Below are positions 1 to 5,944 of a DNA stretch of 7,877 nucleotides, one piece after another. The notes beneath the pieces were generated by a model, which saw only the letters and a list, made by a program, of their open reading frames with translations, did no database searches and was not told the DNA's origin. Both the position numbers and the translations under genes were made by a program. Source of the stretch: Flavipsychrobacter sp. (lineage in GTDB: Bacteria; Bacteroidota; Bacteroidia; Chitinophagales; Chitinophagaceae); NCBI GenBank assembly GCA_021156265.1, contig JAJNBR010000127.1, positions 1 through 7,877 of the forward strand, given 5' to 3'. Numbering within the stretch: the stretch's first letter is position 1; every line of letters begins with the position of its first letter.

Positions 1-269
1 AAGAAGCCGATGCCTCCTGTAGGTTGCTCTTGCTTGTATTGCCTGTTCACGAATGTAGCTACCCGGCCAATGGTCTTACCGCTATCGTTCTTCAACAGCC
101 AGCGGGTACATTCGCCCTTTTTGAAAAACTTATTCTTTGCGGGGTCAAACACCTCTTCTATATCCTTGTCGAGTGGGCGTATCCAGTTGGGGTCGGTCCT
201 ATAAAGCTCTACGGCCATCTCCAGGAATTCTTTCCTGTCAGCATCCGTTTTCACCTCGTGCATGTGCAT
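1..269 (-). CDS. GNAT-like acetyltransferase-fold protein, N-terminal part (runs off the left edge)
   Basis: Reading the minus strand from the ATG at 269 gives 89 residues that are still open at the window edge. The segment carries the hallmark N-terminus of a large family of about 380 residues that is usually annotated as GNAT-like or hypothetical in Bacteroidota. The marks are a VKTxADRKEFL opening, 'DPNWIRPLDKDIEEVFDP', then 'KNKFFKKGE', a first-strand 'GKTIGRVATFVN' and the start of the conserved 'QPTGGIGFF' stretch. Similar proteins have sometimes been mislabelled GTP cyclohydrolase. Substrate and reaction are unknown. A second in-frame ATG lies at 263, and either could be the start. A perfect -7 box ends only four bases before the first ATG, so the transcript would be leaderless or nearly so. 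The gene is divergent from the VWA gene. Family assignment is from remembered motif similarity; the acetyltransferase label is less certain than the family. Confidence 0.8.
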   Translation of the reverse strand, partial: MHMHEVKTDADRKEFLEMAVELYRTDPNWIRPLDKDIEEVFDPAKNKFFKKGECTRWLLKNDSGKTIGRVATFVNRQYKQEQPTGGIGF

Positions 270-273
270 AGGG

Positions 274-281
274 CAAATATA
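274..281 (-). promoter_or_regulatory. -7 box TATATTTG for the GNAT-like gene
   Basis: On the minus strand, 281 to 274 reads TATATTTG, a perfect match to the Bacteroidota -7 consensus TAnnTTTG. It sits four bases before the ATG at 269 and ten before the ATG at 263. I do not see a convincing -33 TTTG partner at the usual distance. Confidence 0.5.
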
Positions 282-436
282 ATTGTTTGGGAGCTTTGGT
301 CATTGAAACCAATCTTACAACATAAGTTATTTATATTCCATAACAATTTTAATATGAAGCAGTTTTAGGACTGAATTAACTTTATTAGCACAATTCACCC
401 ATTGAACTTAATTCAATTCGATTAAATTGCACGAGC

Positions 437-2464
437 ATGCAATGGTTCCTCTGGTTACTGGCTTTACTCCTATCGGCTGCCGCCGGGTACTGGGTATACC
501 GTGCCGACGTAAAGCGGGCAGTCCCTTATCCCTGGCTGACGGCCTTGTTAAGGGGTATTGTCATCCTGCTCACCCTGTTATTATTATTGGCACCCTCCCT
601 CACCATTACAAAGAACGACACACAAAAGCCGGTTATCGTGCTGCTGCAGGATGAATCGCAGTCAATAGCGTATAACCTGGGCAAGGATACCACCAGCTAC
701 AGCAAAGCTGCGCAAGATCTTGCCGACAAACTGTCGGGCGACTACCGCGTAGTAACCTGGGGCTTTGGCGGCAGTGTGCAAACCGATAGCCTGTTCCGTT
801 TTCGCCAGCCGGCTACTGACATATCTACAGCCATGGTCAGGGTACAGGAATTTTATGGCGGCCAGAACCTTGGCGCCGTCATCCTTGCCAGCGATGGGCG
901 GTTCAACCAGGGAAGCAACCCGCTCTACCAGCAAACAACTTTACGCAGTCCCTTATATACTGTAGGCATCGGCGATACGGCCTTGCAAAAAGACATCCGC
1001 CTGGCGCAGGTGTTTTCCAATAAAGTGATCTCGCTAAATAGCCAGTTTGAGATAAGGGCCGATATCATAGCCACGCGTTCAGCAGGTTGTAGCAATAATG
1101 TATCCTTATCGGAGAATGGAGGCAGCCTGGCTACATCAGCCATAACTGTTACAGATGATCGCTTCGATCGCTCGGTATCGTTTACTGTGCGTGCCGACAA
1201 GCCGGGCTTACACCATTACGTGATCAACATACCTGCTGCCGATGGCGAGCAAAACACGGCTAATAATCGCCGCGACGTATTTGTGGAAGTGGTGGACGAG
1301 AAAAAGAATATTCTCATAGTGGCTGCTGCGCCACACCCTGATGTCAATGCCATCCGCGAAGCGCTGGCCGGCATGGAAAGTTATAAGGTTACAGTGCGCA
1401 TGGCTGATGAGTTGCCTTCGTCGTACAGTGAATACAACGTGATCATTTTGCACCAGGTTCCTTCGGTTGCCTCCGCCGGTAACCTCCGTGATATTGACAA
1501 GCCCATGTGGTACATTCTCGGCTCGCAGTCTAACTACAGTTTACTGAACCAGATGGATCTGCCTGCGCATGTACCGATGAACCCAGGCACACTACGGAAT
1601 GTGTTTGCTGCATACAATACTTCATTTAATGTCTTTACGCTGCCGCAAACATTGAACTCCGTGCTGGATAAAATGCCACCGCTGAATGTGGCGAATGGCA
1701 CGGTGCAACCTCAGCCCGATGCCAATATACTGTTGCAATCGAAGGGTGCAGAGAATATGCCGCTTTGGTTGCTGAAACAAGGCAAATCGCCTGTGGCGAT
1801 ACTGGCGGGCGAAGGTATCTGGCGCTGGAGATTGTATGAGTATAAGAATTTCAATACGCACAATGTAGTTGATGAACTGATTCGCCAGACGGTGTCGTTC
1901 CTTTCTGTAAATAGTAATGATAAACCTTTCCAGGTGCAGCTGCCTAAGTATGTCTGGAGCGACCAGGAAACTATCAGTCTCAATGCTTATTTACTGAACG
2001 CCAACAACGAACAGGTGAACACACCCGACGTGCAGCTAAATATCACTGACAGCTCCGGTCGCAAGCAGAATTTTTCGTTTGAGCGCGCGGGGAGTGCTTA
2101 TAAGCTGAATATCGGCATCTGGGCGGGGGGTACTTATAACTACACCGCTACTACCAGCTATAATGGCAAACCGTATAGTGTATCAGGCAGTTTCGTGGTG
2201 GAAAGCATGCCGCTGGAGCTGATGCAGACCGGAGCCGACTACCCATTGCTTTACGGGATGTCGAAGAAATATGGTGGGTCTTTTGTGCCGTCTGCTAACA
2301 TTTCATCACTGGCTGACAGTATTAAGAACAACGTTAGCATAAAGCCCGTAATCCAAACCAATACCGAAACGGTTCCCCTTGTTGACTGGAAATGGTATTT
2401 CTTCCTGTTGCTGGCTTTTGCAATGGCCGAATGGTTGATGAGGAAATACTGGCTGGCGCAGTAA
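437..2464 (+). CDS. VWA-domain membrane protein with Ig-like and amidotransferase-like regions
   Basis: This is a 675-residue envelope protein. Two hydrophobic segments lie near the N-terminus (about residues 3-21 and 37-55) and a third near the C-terminus (about 652-668). The body between the second and third is predicted to face the periplasm. Residues 66-190 form a von Willebrand factor A domain with a complete metal-ion (MIDAS) signature: D72-x-S74-x-S76, T127 in 'ATDIS', and D153 in 'SDGRFNQGSNP'. Residues about 200-285 look like an Ig/CARDB-type beta domain. About 290-490 resembles the class I amidotransferase-like fold of this family, including 'GEGIWRWRL' at 459-466, with no catalytic cysteine evident. 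About 495-590 is a second beta-rich domain. The architecture matches a conserved Bacteroidota family of uncharacterised VWA proteins, related to Bat-type proteins. VWA domains usually bind protein partners, so a scaffold or sensor role is inference. The gene stands alone here, with no Bat or MoxR-like ATPase beside it in the window. The start is the ATG immediately before the first membrane segment; no Shine-Dalgarno sequence is visible. Confidence 0.9.
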   Translation: MQWFLWLLALLLSAAAGYWVYRADVKRAVPYPWLTALLRGIVILLTLLLLLAPSLTITKNDTQKPVIVLLQDESQSIAYNLGKDTTSYSKAAQDLADKLSGDYRVVTWGFGGSVQTDSLFRFRQPATDISTAMVRVQEFYGGQNLGAVILASDGRFNQGSNPLYQQTTLRSPLYTVGIGDTALQKDIRLAQVFSNKVISLNSQFEIRADIIATRSAGCSNNVSLSENGGSLATSAITVTDDRFDRSVSFTVRADKPGLHHYVINIPAADGEQNTANNRRDVFVEVVDEKKNILIVAAAPHPDVNAIREALAGMESYKVTVRMADELPSSYSEYNVIILHQVPSVASAGNLRDIDKPMWYILGSQSNYSLLNQMDLPAHVPMNPGTLRNVFAAYNTSFNVFTLPQTLNSVLDKMPPLNVANGTVQPQPDANILLQSKGAENMPLWLLKQGKSPVAILAGEGIWRWRLYEYKNFNTHNVVDELIRQTVSFLSVNSNDKPFQVQLPKYVWSDQETISLNAYLLNANNEQVNTPDVQLNITDSSGRKQNFSFERAGSAYKLNIGIWAGGTYNYTATTSYNGKPYSVSGSFVVESMPLELMQTGADYPLLYGMSKKYGGSFVPSANISSLADSIKNNVSIKPVIQTNTETVPLVDWKWYFFLLLAFAMAEWLMRKYWLAQ

Positions 2465-2470
2465 GCATTG

Positions 2471-2483
2471 CCCCTTTTAGGGG
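2471..2483 (+). terminator. Weak hairpin after the VWA gene
   Basis: A 5-bp GC-rich stem (CCCCT/AGGGG) with a three-base T loop begins seven bases after the stop of the VWA gene. There is no clean T tract after it, only ATTTGTTG, so termination here is doubtful and some read-through into the next gene is possible. Confidence 0.3.
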
Positions 2484-2524
2484 GATTTGTTGATCGGTTG
2501 TTTCGTCTTCCCCCAAAGAGCGTG

Positions 2525-2532
2525 TAGCTTTA
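2525..2532 (+). promoter_or_regulatory. -7-like box TAGCTTTA upstream of the 2556 gene
   Basis: TAGCTTTA matches the TAnnTTTG consensus at seven of eight positions. It would start transcription about 18 bases before the ATG at 2556. The -33 region is not clear; a TTTC lies about 20 bases upstream. Confidence 0.4.
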
Positions 2533-2555
2533 TTTTTCCTTAAATACATTAAACT

Positions 2556-2957
2556 ATGGCAAAAGGAACCAAAGCAGATCCCTGGAAGCTAAAAACGCCG
2601 CCCGGTACTTCCGACTATGAAATGTACATGGATGAAAAGGACGGTATAAAGATCATTGTGTGCACGGTGGGTAAGACTGTATTGCATTACGATGCCCGTG
2701 CCATTGAAGACCTGCATACGATGCTGAAAAAGCACGGCGACTGGATGGAATTGGGCAGTGCCGATGAACAGAAGTCCGCCAAAGACGGCACGGTAGAAGC
2801 CTGGGGCCGATCAGAGAGTAACCCGGTAGGAGGTTGGTACGGATTGAAGAAAGGCCTGCGCGGAAGATTTGGTATGTATATGCCACCCCTGCTGGAAGAA
2901 CTGGGGCTGGCTGAGCTGGAACACAACCCGAAGAATAACCGGATGAAGGCAAAATAA
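2556..2957 (+). CDS. Conserved Bacteroidota hypothetical protein (probably DUF6855)
   Basis: The protein has 133 residues, no signal peptide and no membrane segment, so it is probably cytoplasmic. It opens with 'MAKGTKADPWKLKTPPGTS' and continues with 'CTVGKTVLHYDARAIEDLH' near residues 37-55. A 'GDWMELGSADEQK' block follows at about 61-73, then 'NPVGGWYGLKKGLRGRFGMY' near 89-108, and it ends in a basic tail, 'NPKNNRMKAK'. I remember this as a highly conserved single-domain family of about this length, probably DUF6855, but I could not look it up. Function is unknown. No catalytic motif that I recognise is present. The conserved Gly, Trp and Arg block near the C-terminus would suit a ligand- or nucleic-acid-binding surface, which is speculation. 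The gene follows the VWA gene by 91 bp, has its own -7-like box and is closed by a strong hairpin, so it is likely monocistronic. Confidence 0.88.
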   Translation: MAKGTKADPWKLKTPPGTSDYEMYMDEKDGIKIIVCTVGKTVLHYDARAIEDLHTMLKKHGDWMELGSADEQKSAKDGTVEAWGRSESNPVGGWYGLKKGLRGRFGMYMPPLLEELGLAELEHNPKNNRMKAK

Positions 2958-2965
2958 GTTTTACA

Positions 2966-2992
2966 GAAAGAGCGGCTTAAAGCCGCTCTTTC
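2966..2992 (+). terminator. Strong hairpin terminator after the 2556 gene
   Basis: A perfect 11-bp stem (GAAAGAGCGGC paired with GCCGCTCTTTC) encloses a five-base TTAAA loop. It begins eight bases after the stop codon. The 3' arm ends in CTTTC followed by ACTTTC, so the T tract is modest. The flanking A and T runs are part of the stem, so the element could also work in the opposite direction. Confidence 0.8.
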
Positions 2993-3013
2993 ACTTTCTG
3001 ATAGTAATTGTAG

Positions 3014-3021
3014 TATATTTG
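3014..3021 (+). promoter_or_regulatory. -7 box TATATTTG upstream of the small 3043 frame
   Basis: This is a perfect TAnnTTTG match. A TTTC at 2989-2992, inside the preceding terminator arm, could act as the -33 element with a 21-base spacer. Transcription would begin near 3027, about 16 bases before the ATG at 3043. That is the usual geometry for this phylum. The alternative is that it drives the glycosyltransferase gene with a leader of about 220 bases. Confidence 0.5.
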
Positions 3022-3042
3022 CTATAATAGACCTGCGGTAAG

Positions 3043-3129
3043 ATGAATAACAGATCATTCTTTTCACCGCTCCTTTTATTACCGGTAATACTGCGCCAAG
3101 TTAGCTGTAACAAAAAGCACAAGGGGTAA
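3043..3129 (+). CDS. Possible 28-residue small lipoprotein, or the remnant of one
   Basis: The frame reads ATG-Asn-Asn-Arg-Ser-Phe-Phe, then a hydrophobic stretch ('PLLLLPVIL'), then 'RQVSCNKKHKG' and a TAA stop. The 'SCNKK' end is typical of the processing site and first mature residues of Bacteroidota lipoproteins, with Cys22 as the lipid-bearing residue. The Arg-Gln just before the Val-Ser-Cys box is atypical for a signal peptide. The mature part would have only seven residues. Adding one base in the GGGG run at 3123-3126 would continue the frame to a stop at 3204-3206, so this may be a frameshifted gene. It lies between a strong terminator and the glycosyltransferase gene, behind a perfect -7 box. 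No homologue is known to me. It could also be chance. Confidence 0.3.
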   Translation: MNNRSFFSPLLLLPVILRQVSCNKKHKG

Positions 3130-3226
3130 GGGTAGGTAAACAGATCGAAACAAATTCGCGCGCAAATGCAAAGCCGGCAGGCGCTTTGACAACTCGATAC
3201 CAATAGCGTTTGTTACAATATTTAGC

Positions 3227-3234
3227 TATTTTAG
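3227..3234 (+). promoter_or_regulatory. -7-like box TATTTTAG upstream of the glycosyltransferase gene
   Basis: TATTTTAG matches TAnnTTTG at seven of eight positions and lies 17 bases before the chosen ATG at 3252. A TTTG occurs at 3209-3212, but its 14-base spacing is shorter than usual. If this box is used, the in-frame TTG at 3210 lies upstream of the transcript, which supports the ATG at 3252. Confidence 0.35.
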
Positions 3235-3251
3235 CAGCTATTCACTCCGGT

Positions 3252-4412
3252 ATGAACATAGCTTTTGACGCGAAGCGAGCCTTCCAGAACACGACGGGCC
3301 TCGGCCATTACAGCCGCACGCTCATCACGTCGCTGGCTGAAGGTTTTCCGCAGCACCAGTACTACCTGGCCGCGCCAAAGCTCACTTCACTGTACGATCA
3401 TTCAGCATTGCCTAATGTACATGACCTCACGCCATCAGGAGTAGCGAAATTCTTTCCATCGGCATGGCGAAGTAAAACTGTGGTGAAGGACCTGAAGAAG
3501 TTGAACATCGATTTGTATCATGGTTTGAGCGCAGAGGTACCGGTAGACATCCCACAATCAGGGGTCAGGTCTGTAGTTACCATCCACGACCTGATATTTG
3601 AACGCTACCCGCACCAATACGGCAAAATAGACCTCGAGATATATCGTCGCAAAAGCAAGTTTGCCTGCAACAATGCCGACAGGATCATCGCCATCAGCGA
3701 ACAGACCAGAGAGGATATTATACGTTATTATGCCATCAGGGCAGATAAGATAGATGTGTGTTACCAGAGCTGTAACGAAATGTATCAGCAGAAAGTAAGC
3801 GATGCAACCCGGCAGCAGGTGCGCCAAAAGTACAATTTGCCTGCGAAGTTCTTTCTCTCAGTAGGTTCTGTAATAGAGCGTAAGAACCTCCTTATTGTTT
3901 GTAAGGCATTACAACTATTGCACAAAGACGGCAAGGCTGACGTACCGTTAGTGGTCATAGGTAGTGGTGGAAGGTATTACGCAAAGGTAAAAGCATATAT
4001 AGAGGAGCAGCAATTAGAGCACTTGGTGATCTTTCTTGATGAGAACAAGGCTATTGCCAATGATCCAGGCTATAAAAGCTCTGCCGACTTCCCGGCTATC
4101 TACCAGCAGGCTACTGCACTTATCTATCCTTCCATATTCGAAGGCTTTGGCATACCGATATTAGAGGCGTTGTGGAGCGGATTGCCGGTTATTACATCGA
4201 ACCAGTCGTGCATGACAGAGACAGGGGGGGATGCCGCAGTATATGTAAACCCGCAGAGCGCTGATGAAATGGCCGATGCTATGGTAAGGGTTAGCAGCGA
4301 GGAAGTCTTAAGGCAATCGATGATAGAAAAAGGTTTCAAACATGCGCTGCAATTTACGCCCGGACAATGTGCGGAAAAGGTAATGGAGGTATATAATAAG
4401 GTGATGAGCTAG
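3252..4412 (+). CDS. GT4-family glycosyltransferase (mannosyltransferase-like)
   Basis: The 386-residue protein has the two-Rossmann-domain (GT-B) layout of retaining GT4 enzymes, which move a sugar from a nucleotide-sugar donor to a lipid-linked or polysaccharide acceptor at the inner face of the membrane. In order it shows 'MNIAFDAKRAF' and the acceptor-side glycine loop G16-L-G18-H-Y-S, 'TIHDLIFERYP' at 110-120, 'ADRIIAISEQTREDI' near 142-156, and the donor-domain opening 'SVGSVIERKN' at 203-212. The donor-binding EX7E motif is E297 to E305 in 'EGFGIPILE', followed by 'TSNQSCMTETGGDAA'. Length and motifs are complete. The start is the ATG at 3252: the frame stays open upstream to a TTG at 3210, but those 14 residues precede the canonical N-terminal strand. 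The gene stands alone, without other polysaccharide genes, so donor and acceptor cannot be assigned. Related enzymes include WbaZ- and PimB-type mannosyltransferases. A run of seven G at 4224-4230 lies in the coding sequence. Confidence 0.92.
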   Translation: MNIAFDAKRAFQNTTGLGHYSRTLITSLAEGFPQHQYYLAAPKLTSLYDHSALPNVHDLTPSGVAKFFPSAWRSKTVVKDLKKLNIDLYHGLSAEVPVDIPQSGVRSVVTIHDLIFERYPHQYGKIDLEIYRRKSKFACNNADRIIAISEQTREDIIRYYAIRADKIDVCYQSCNEMYQQKVSDATRQQVRQKYNLPAKFFLSVGSVIERKNLLIVCKALQLLHKDGKADVPLVVIGSGGRYYAKVKAYIEEQQLEHLVIFLDENKAIANDPGYKSSADFPAIYQQATALIYPSIFEGFGIPILEALWSGLPVITSNQSCMTETGGDAAVYVNPQSADEMADAMVRVSSEEVLRQSMIEKGFKHALQFTPGQCAEKVMEVYNKVMS

Positions 4413-4423
4413 GGTTGCTGCAG

Positions 4424-4957
4424 CTACTTTTTCTTATCAGGAACAAAAGTTTCATCTGGGCTTTTGGGGATAACCAGCCTGGTGCTAATATTGGGGAAGA
4501 GTTCACGCATCTTGCGGATGCTCCGGTCTGCAGTATCCATAAAATACCAGGTCTTTCCCTTGTCGGGAGAAAGTGCGATGAGTGTGGTGTGGGTGGTGAG
4601 CTTGCCTTCGGGTACTTTCATGGTCATACTTTGAGGTATGGTGCACTGCAGCTCGCCGGCGGTATCAATAAACTTTGAGGGCTCACCTGGCCACATAGCT
4701 ACAACAGTAGTGCCTTCCTGTTCCATCTGGTTAAGCTGGCCTTTGAGTTCTTTTATGAGTTGGTCGTGGCCGCCCTGTGTTGCTTCCACAGCTTTGGGGT
4801 AGGTCGTTTTGATAAAACTGTTGTAATTCTTTTTTACCAAGGCAATACCCATGTCTTTAGCTGCTTTTTTCACATTGGTTTTAGCGTCGCTACCGGCCTG
4901 GGCAAAAGAAACGGAAAAGCTAAACGAAAGAATAGCGAGTGTTAGAAGGGTGCGCAT
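4424..4957 (-). CDS. Small secreted protein of unknown function
   Basis: The protein has 177 residues. The N-terminus is a clear Sec signal peptide: 'MRTLLTLAILSFSFSVSFAQ', with cleavage likely after the Ala of 'FAQ'. The mature part begins 'AGSDAKTNVKKAAKDMGIA' and contains 'KKNYNSFIKTTYPKAVE', which resembles the first helices of NTF2/SnoaL-like folds. A beta-rich half follows, with 'TTVVAMWPGEPSKFID', 'LTTHTTLIALSPDKGKTWYF' and 'RKMRELFPNIS', and the protein ends in 'FVPDKKK'. The 'SPDKGKTWYFMDT' stretch is typical of periplasmic Bacteroidota proteins of this size. No lipobox and no catalytic motif are visible. Periplasmic or outer-membrane association is inferred from the signal peptide; function is unknown. 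Its stop lies 11 bp from the convergent glycosyltransferase stop with no hairpin between, so the two transcripts probably overlap at their ends. A -7-like box lies upstream, so it need not depend on the acetyltransferase gene behind it. Confidence 0.85.
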   Translation of the reverse strand: MRTLLTLAILSFSFSVSFAQAGSDAKTNVKKAAKDMGIALVKKNYNSFIKTTYPKAVEATQGGHDQLIKELKGQLNQMEQEGTTVVAMWPGEPSKFIDTAGELQCTIPQSMTMKVPEGKLTTHTTLIALSPDKGKTWYFMDTADRSIRKMRELFPNISTRLVIPKSPDETFVPDKKK

Positions 4958-4976
4958 CTGTTGATAGTTAAATGTT

Positions 4977-4984
4977 TAAAGATA
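4977..4984 (-). promoter_or_regulatory. -7-like box TATCTTTA for the secreted-protein gene
   Basis: On the minus strand, 4984 to 4977 reads TATCTTTA, seven of eight positions of TAnnTTTG. It lies 19 bases before the ATG at 4957. It sits in the 59-bp gap after the acetyltransferase stop and suggests a separate transcript. No -33 element is obvious. Confidence 0.45.
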
Positions 4985-5016
4985 CGACAACGCGGAGAAA
5001 CTGGAGTGTTGGCGAG

Positions 5017-5532
5017 TTAGAGATCCAGCCGCATCATCCAGTCCGTTTGCTCATCGGTGCCCAACTGGAAAATATGTTCTCCGAACTTCCGGAATCCGAA
5101 ACGCTCATAAAACCGGATGGCCCCGGGATTGTTTTCCCATACACCCAGCCACAACACGGCACAGCCTTGCCGGCGGGCTGTTTCGATGCAAAGCTCCATC
5201 AACCGCTGCCCGATCTTAAGATTCTGGAAATCGGGATGTATGTAGAGCCTTTCTAGTTCGATGCACGGGATCCCGTTAAGGGTCTCGGGCGTGCGTTTGT
5301 TGCATAGTCTTGTAAAACCTGTCGGTTGTCCGTCCAGCCATGCCATGTAGAATAAGGCGCCAGGCTCATCGATCTCCTCGCGGAGCTTCTCCTCGGTAAA
5401 GGTCTCCGCCAGGTACAGTTCCATATCCTTCGGCGTGTTCTGTGCTGCAAATGTGAAATAAAAGACTTTGGCGCCCAGTTTGGCCAATGTGGCGGCGTCG
5501 GCGGGAGTTGCTTGTTTTATCTCGAGGTTCAT
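5017..5532 (-). CDS. PaiA-like GNAT N-acetyltransferase (possible polyamine acetyltransferase)
   Basis: The chosen 171-residue protein begins 'MNLEIKQATPADAATLAKLG'. It shows the full GNAT order: an N-terminal helix pair including 'FYFTFAAQNTPKDMELYL' at 24-41, a central 'ALFYMAWLDGQPTGFTRL' strand pair, and motif A 'LERLYIHPDFQNLKIGQRLM' at 93-112. The acetyl-CoA loop there reads Q-N-L-K-I-G. 'VLWLGVWENNPGAIRFYERFGF' at 126-147 and 'GTDEQTDWMMRLDL' at the end complete it. The C-terminal half closely resembles Bacillus subtilis PaiA, a spermidine/spermine N1-acetyltransferase, so transfer of acetyl from acetyl-CoA to a polyamine or similar amine is the best guess; the substrate is not proven by sequence. 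An in-frame TTG at 5643 would add 37 residues with no family resemblance. The ATG at 5532 fits the family start and follows an AAGGAT stretch. It is divergent from the small-protein pair across about 200 bp. Confidence 0.9.
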   Translation of the reverse strand: MNLEIKQATPADAATLAKLGAKVFYFTFAAQNTPKDMELYLAETFTEEKLREEIDEPGALFYMAWLDGQPTGFTRLCNKRTPETLNGIPCIELERLYIHPDFQNLKIGQRLMELCIETARRQGCAVLWLGVWENNPGAIRFYERFGFRKFGEHIFQLGTDEQTDWMMRLDL

Positions 5533-5551
5533 ATCCTTGCGATCTAATCCG

Positions 5552-5559
5552 CAAAGTAA
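5552..5559 (-). promoter_or_regulatory. Possible -7 box TTACTTTG for the PaiA-like gene
   Basis: On the minus strand, 5559 to 5552 reads TTACTTTG, seven of eight positions of the -7 consensus, 19 bases before the ATG at 5532. The mismatch is at the normally strong second position, so this is tentative. Confidence 0.3.
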
Positions 5560-5601
5560 GGACTTATATAGGGGTAAAGCTTCAAGGCTGCGTTTATCAG
5601 G

Positions 5602-5681
5602 CAATTGCTGCAACGCTGCTTCCACAAATAGTATTACGTACAACCGTTATAAAAACATTAACAGTTGAGTTTCAGCAATTG
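5602..5681. repeat. Nested imperfect inverted repeats in a divergent promoter region
   Basis: The outer pair is CAATTGCTGCAAC at 5602-5614 against the reverse complement of 5669-5681 (CAATTGCTGAAAC): 12 of 13 bases match, with a 54-base spacer. Inside it, CAACCGTTA at 5641-5649 pairs with TAACAGTTG at 5659-5667 at eight of nine positions with a nine-base spacer. Both lie between the PaiA-like gene (minus) and the small-protein pair (plus). An operator for a dimeric regulator or an RNA structure is possible. No regulator gene is adjacent. Confidence 0.4.
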
Positions 5682-5714
5682 AAGAGGCTGGCACAGTTTT
5701 TTATCTATACCATG

Positions 5715-5722
5715 TATAATTG
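5715..5722 (+). promoter_or_regulatory. -7-like box TATAATTG upstream of the small-protein pair
   Basis: TATAATTG matches TAnnTTTG at seven of eight positions and lies 14 bases before the ATG at 5737, implying a very short leader. No clear -33 element is at the usual distance. Confidence 0.35.
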
Positions 5723-5736
5723 AAAATCAGACAATC

Positions 5737-5925
5737 ATGAAAAAAAGGACTTTAGCTTATTTCAAGAAGATCAAGGCGCAAAAGATATTAAGCAATCCTC
5801 TGGCAGCAGATCTGCGTTCATTGTTGAATGCAAGTTTTGAACTGGCCCAAAGTAAGGTAGTGAAAAGGCATGTTCAGAACCAAATCCGTAGCCTGGAGGA
5901 AAACTGGTATCGCATGAGCGCCTAG
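5737..5925 (+). CDS. Small basic protein of unknown function (first of a pair)
   Basis: The 62-residue protein is strongly basic, with 13 Lys/Arg against 4 Asp/Glu. It has no signal peptide and no membrane segment. The N-terminus 'MKKRTLAYFKKIKAQKILSN' is a likely amphipathic basic helix. 'LAADLRSLLNASFELAQSKV' and 'HVQNQIRSLEENWYRMSA' look like two further helices, so a compact three-helix protein is plausible. I recognise no family. The gene is followed after 19 bases by a second small frame, with a strong terminator after that, so the two are most likely co-transcribed. Support for being real: a -7-like box, ATG start, sensible amino acid usage, the tandem partner and the shared terminator. 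Binding of nucleic acid or of an acidic partner would fit the charge but is speculation. No modifying enzyme, toxin or immunity gene is adjacent. Confidence 0.65.
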   Translation: MKKRTLAYFKKIKAQKILSNPLAADLRSLLNASFELAQSKVVKRHVQNQIRSLEENWYRMSA

Positions 5926-5944
5926 TTTTAAAAAAACAGGTGTT

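Noticed and set aside
372..415. Inverted repeat TGAATTAA / TTAATTCA upstream of the VWA gene
   Set aside because: Eight AT-rich bases in an AT-rich intergenic region are expected by chance, and no promoter box is associated.
2653..3203. Several minus-strand open frames opposite the 2556 gene and the following gap
   Set aside because: They are shadows of a well-conserved plus-strand gene or span a clear terminator. Their translations have low-complexity composition and no family resemblance.
3210..3251. Upstream in-frame TTG start extending the glycosyltransferase by 14 residues
   Set aside because: The ATG at 3252 begins the canonical first strand of the family, and a -7-like box lies between the two candidate starts.
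4415..5256. Plus-strand open frames opposite the secreted protein and the PaiA-like gene
   Set aside because: Both minus-strand genes have strong coding evidence (signal peptide, GNAT motifs); the plus-strand frames are antisense shadows.
5533..5643. TTG-started 37-residue N-terminal extension of the PaiA-like protein
   Set aside because: The added residues do not resemble the family, and the ATG at 5532 matches the usual start of PaiA-like proteins.
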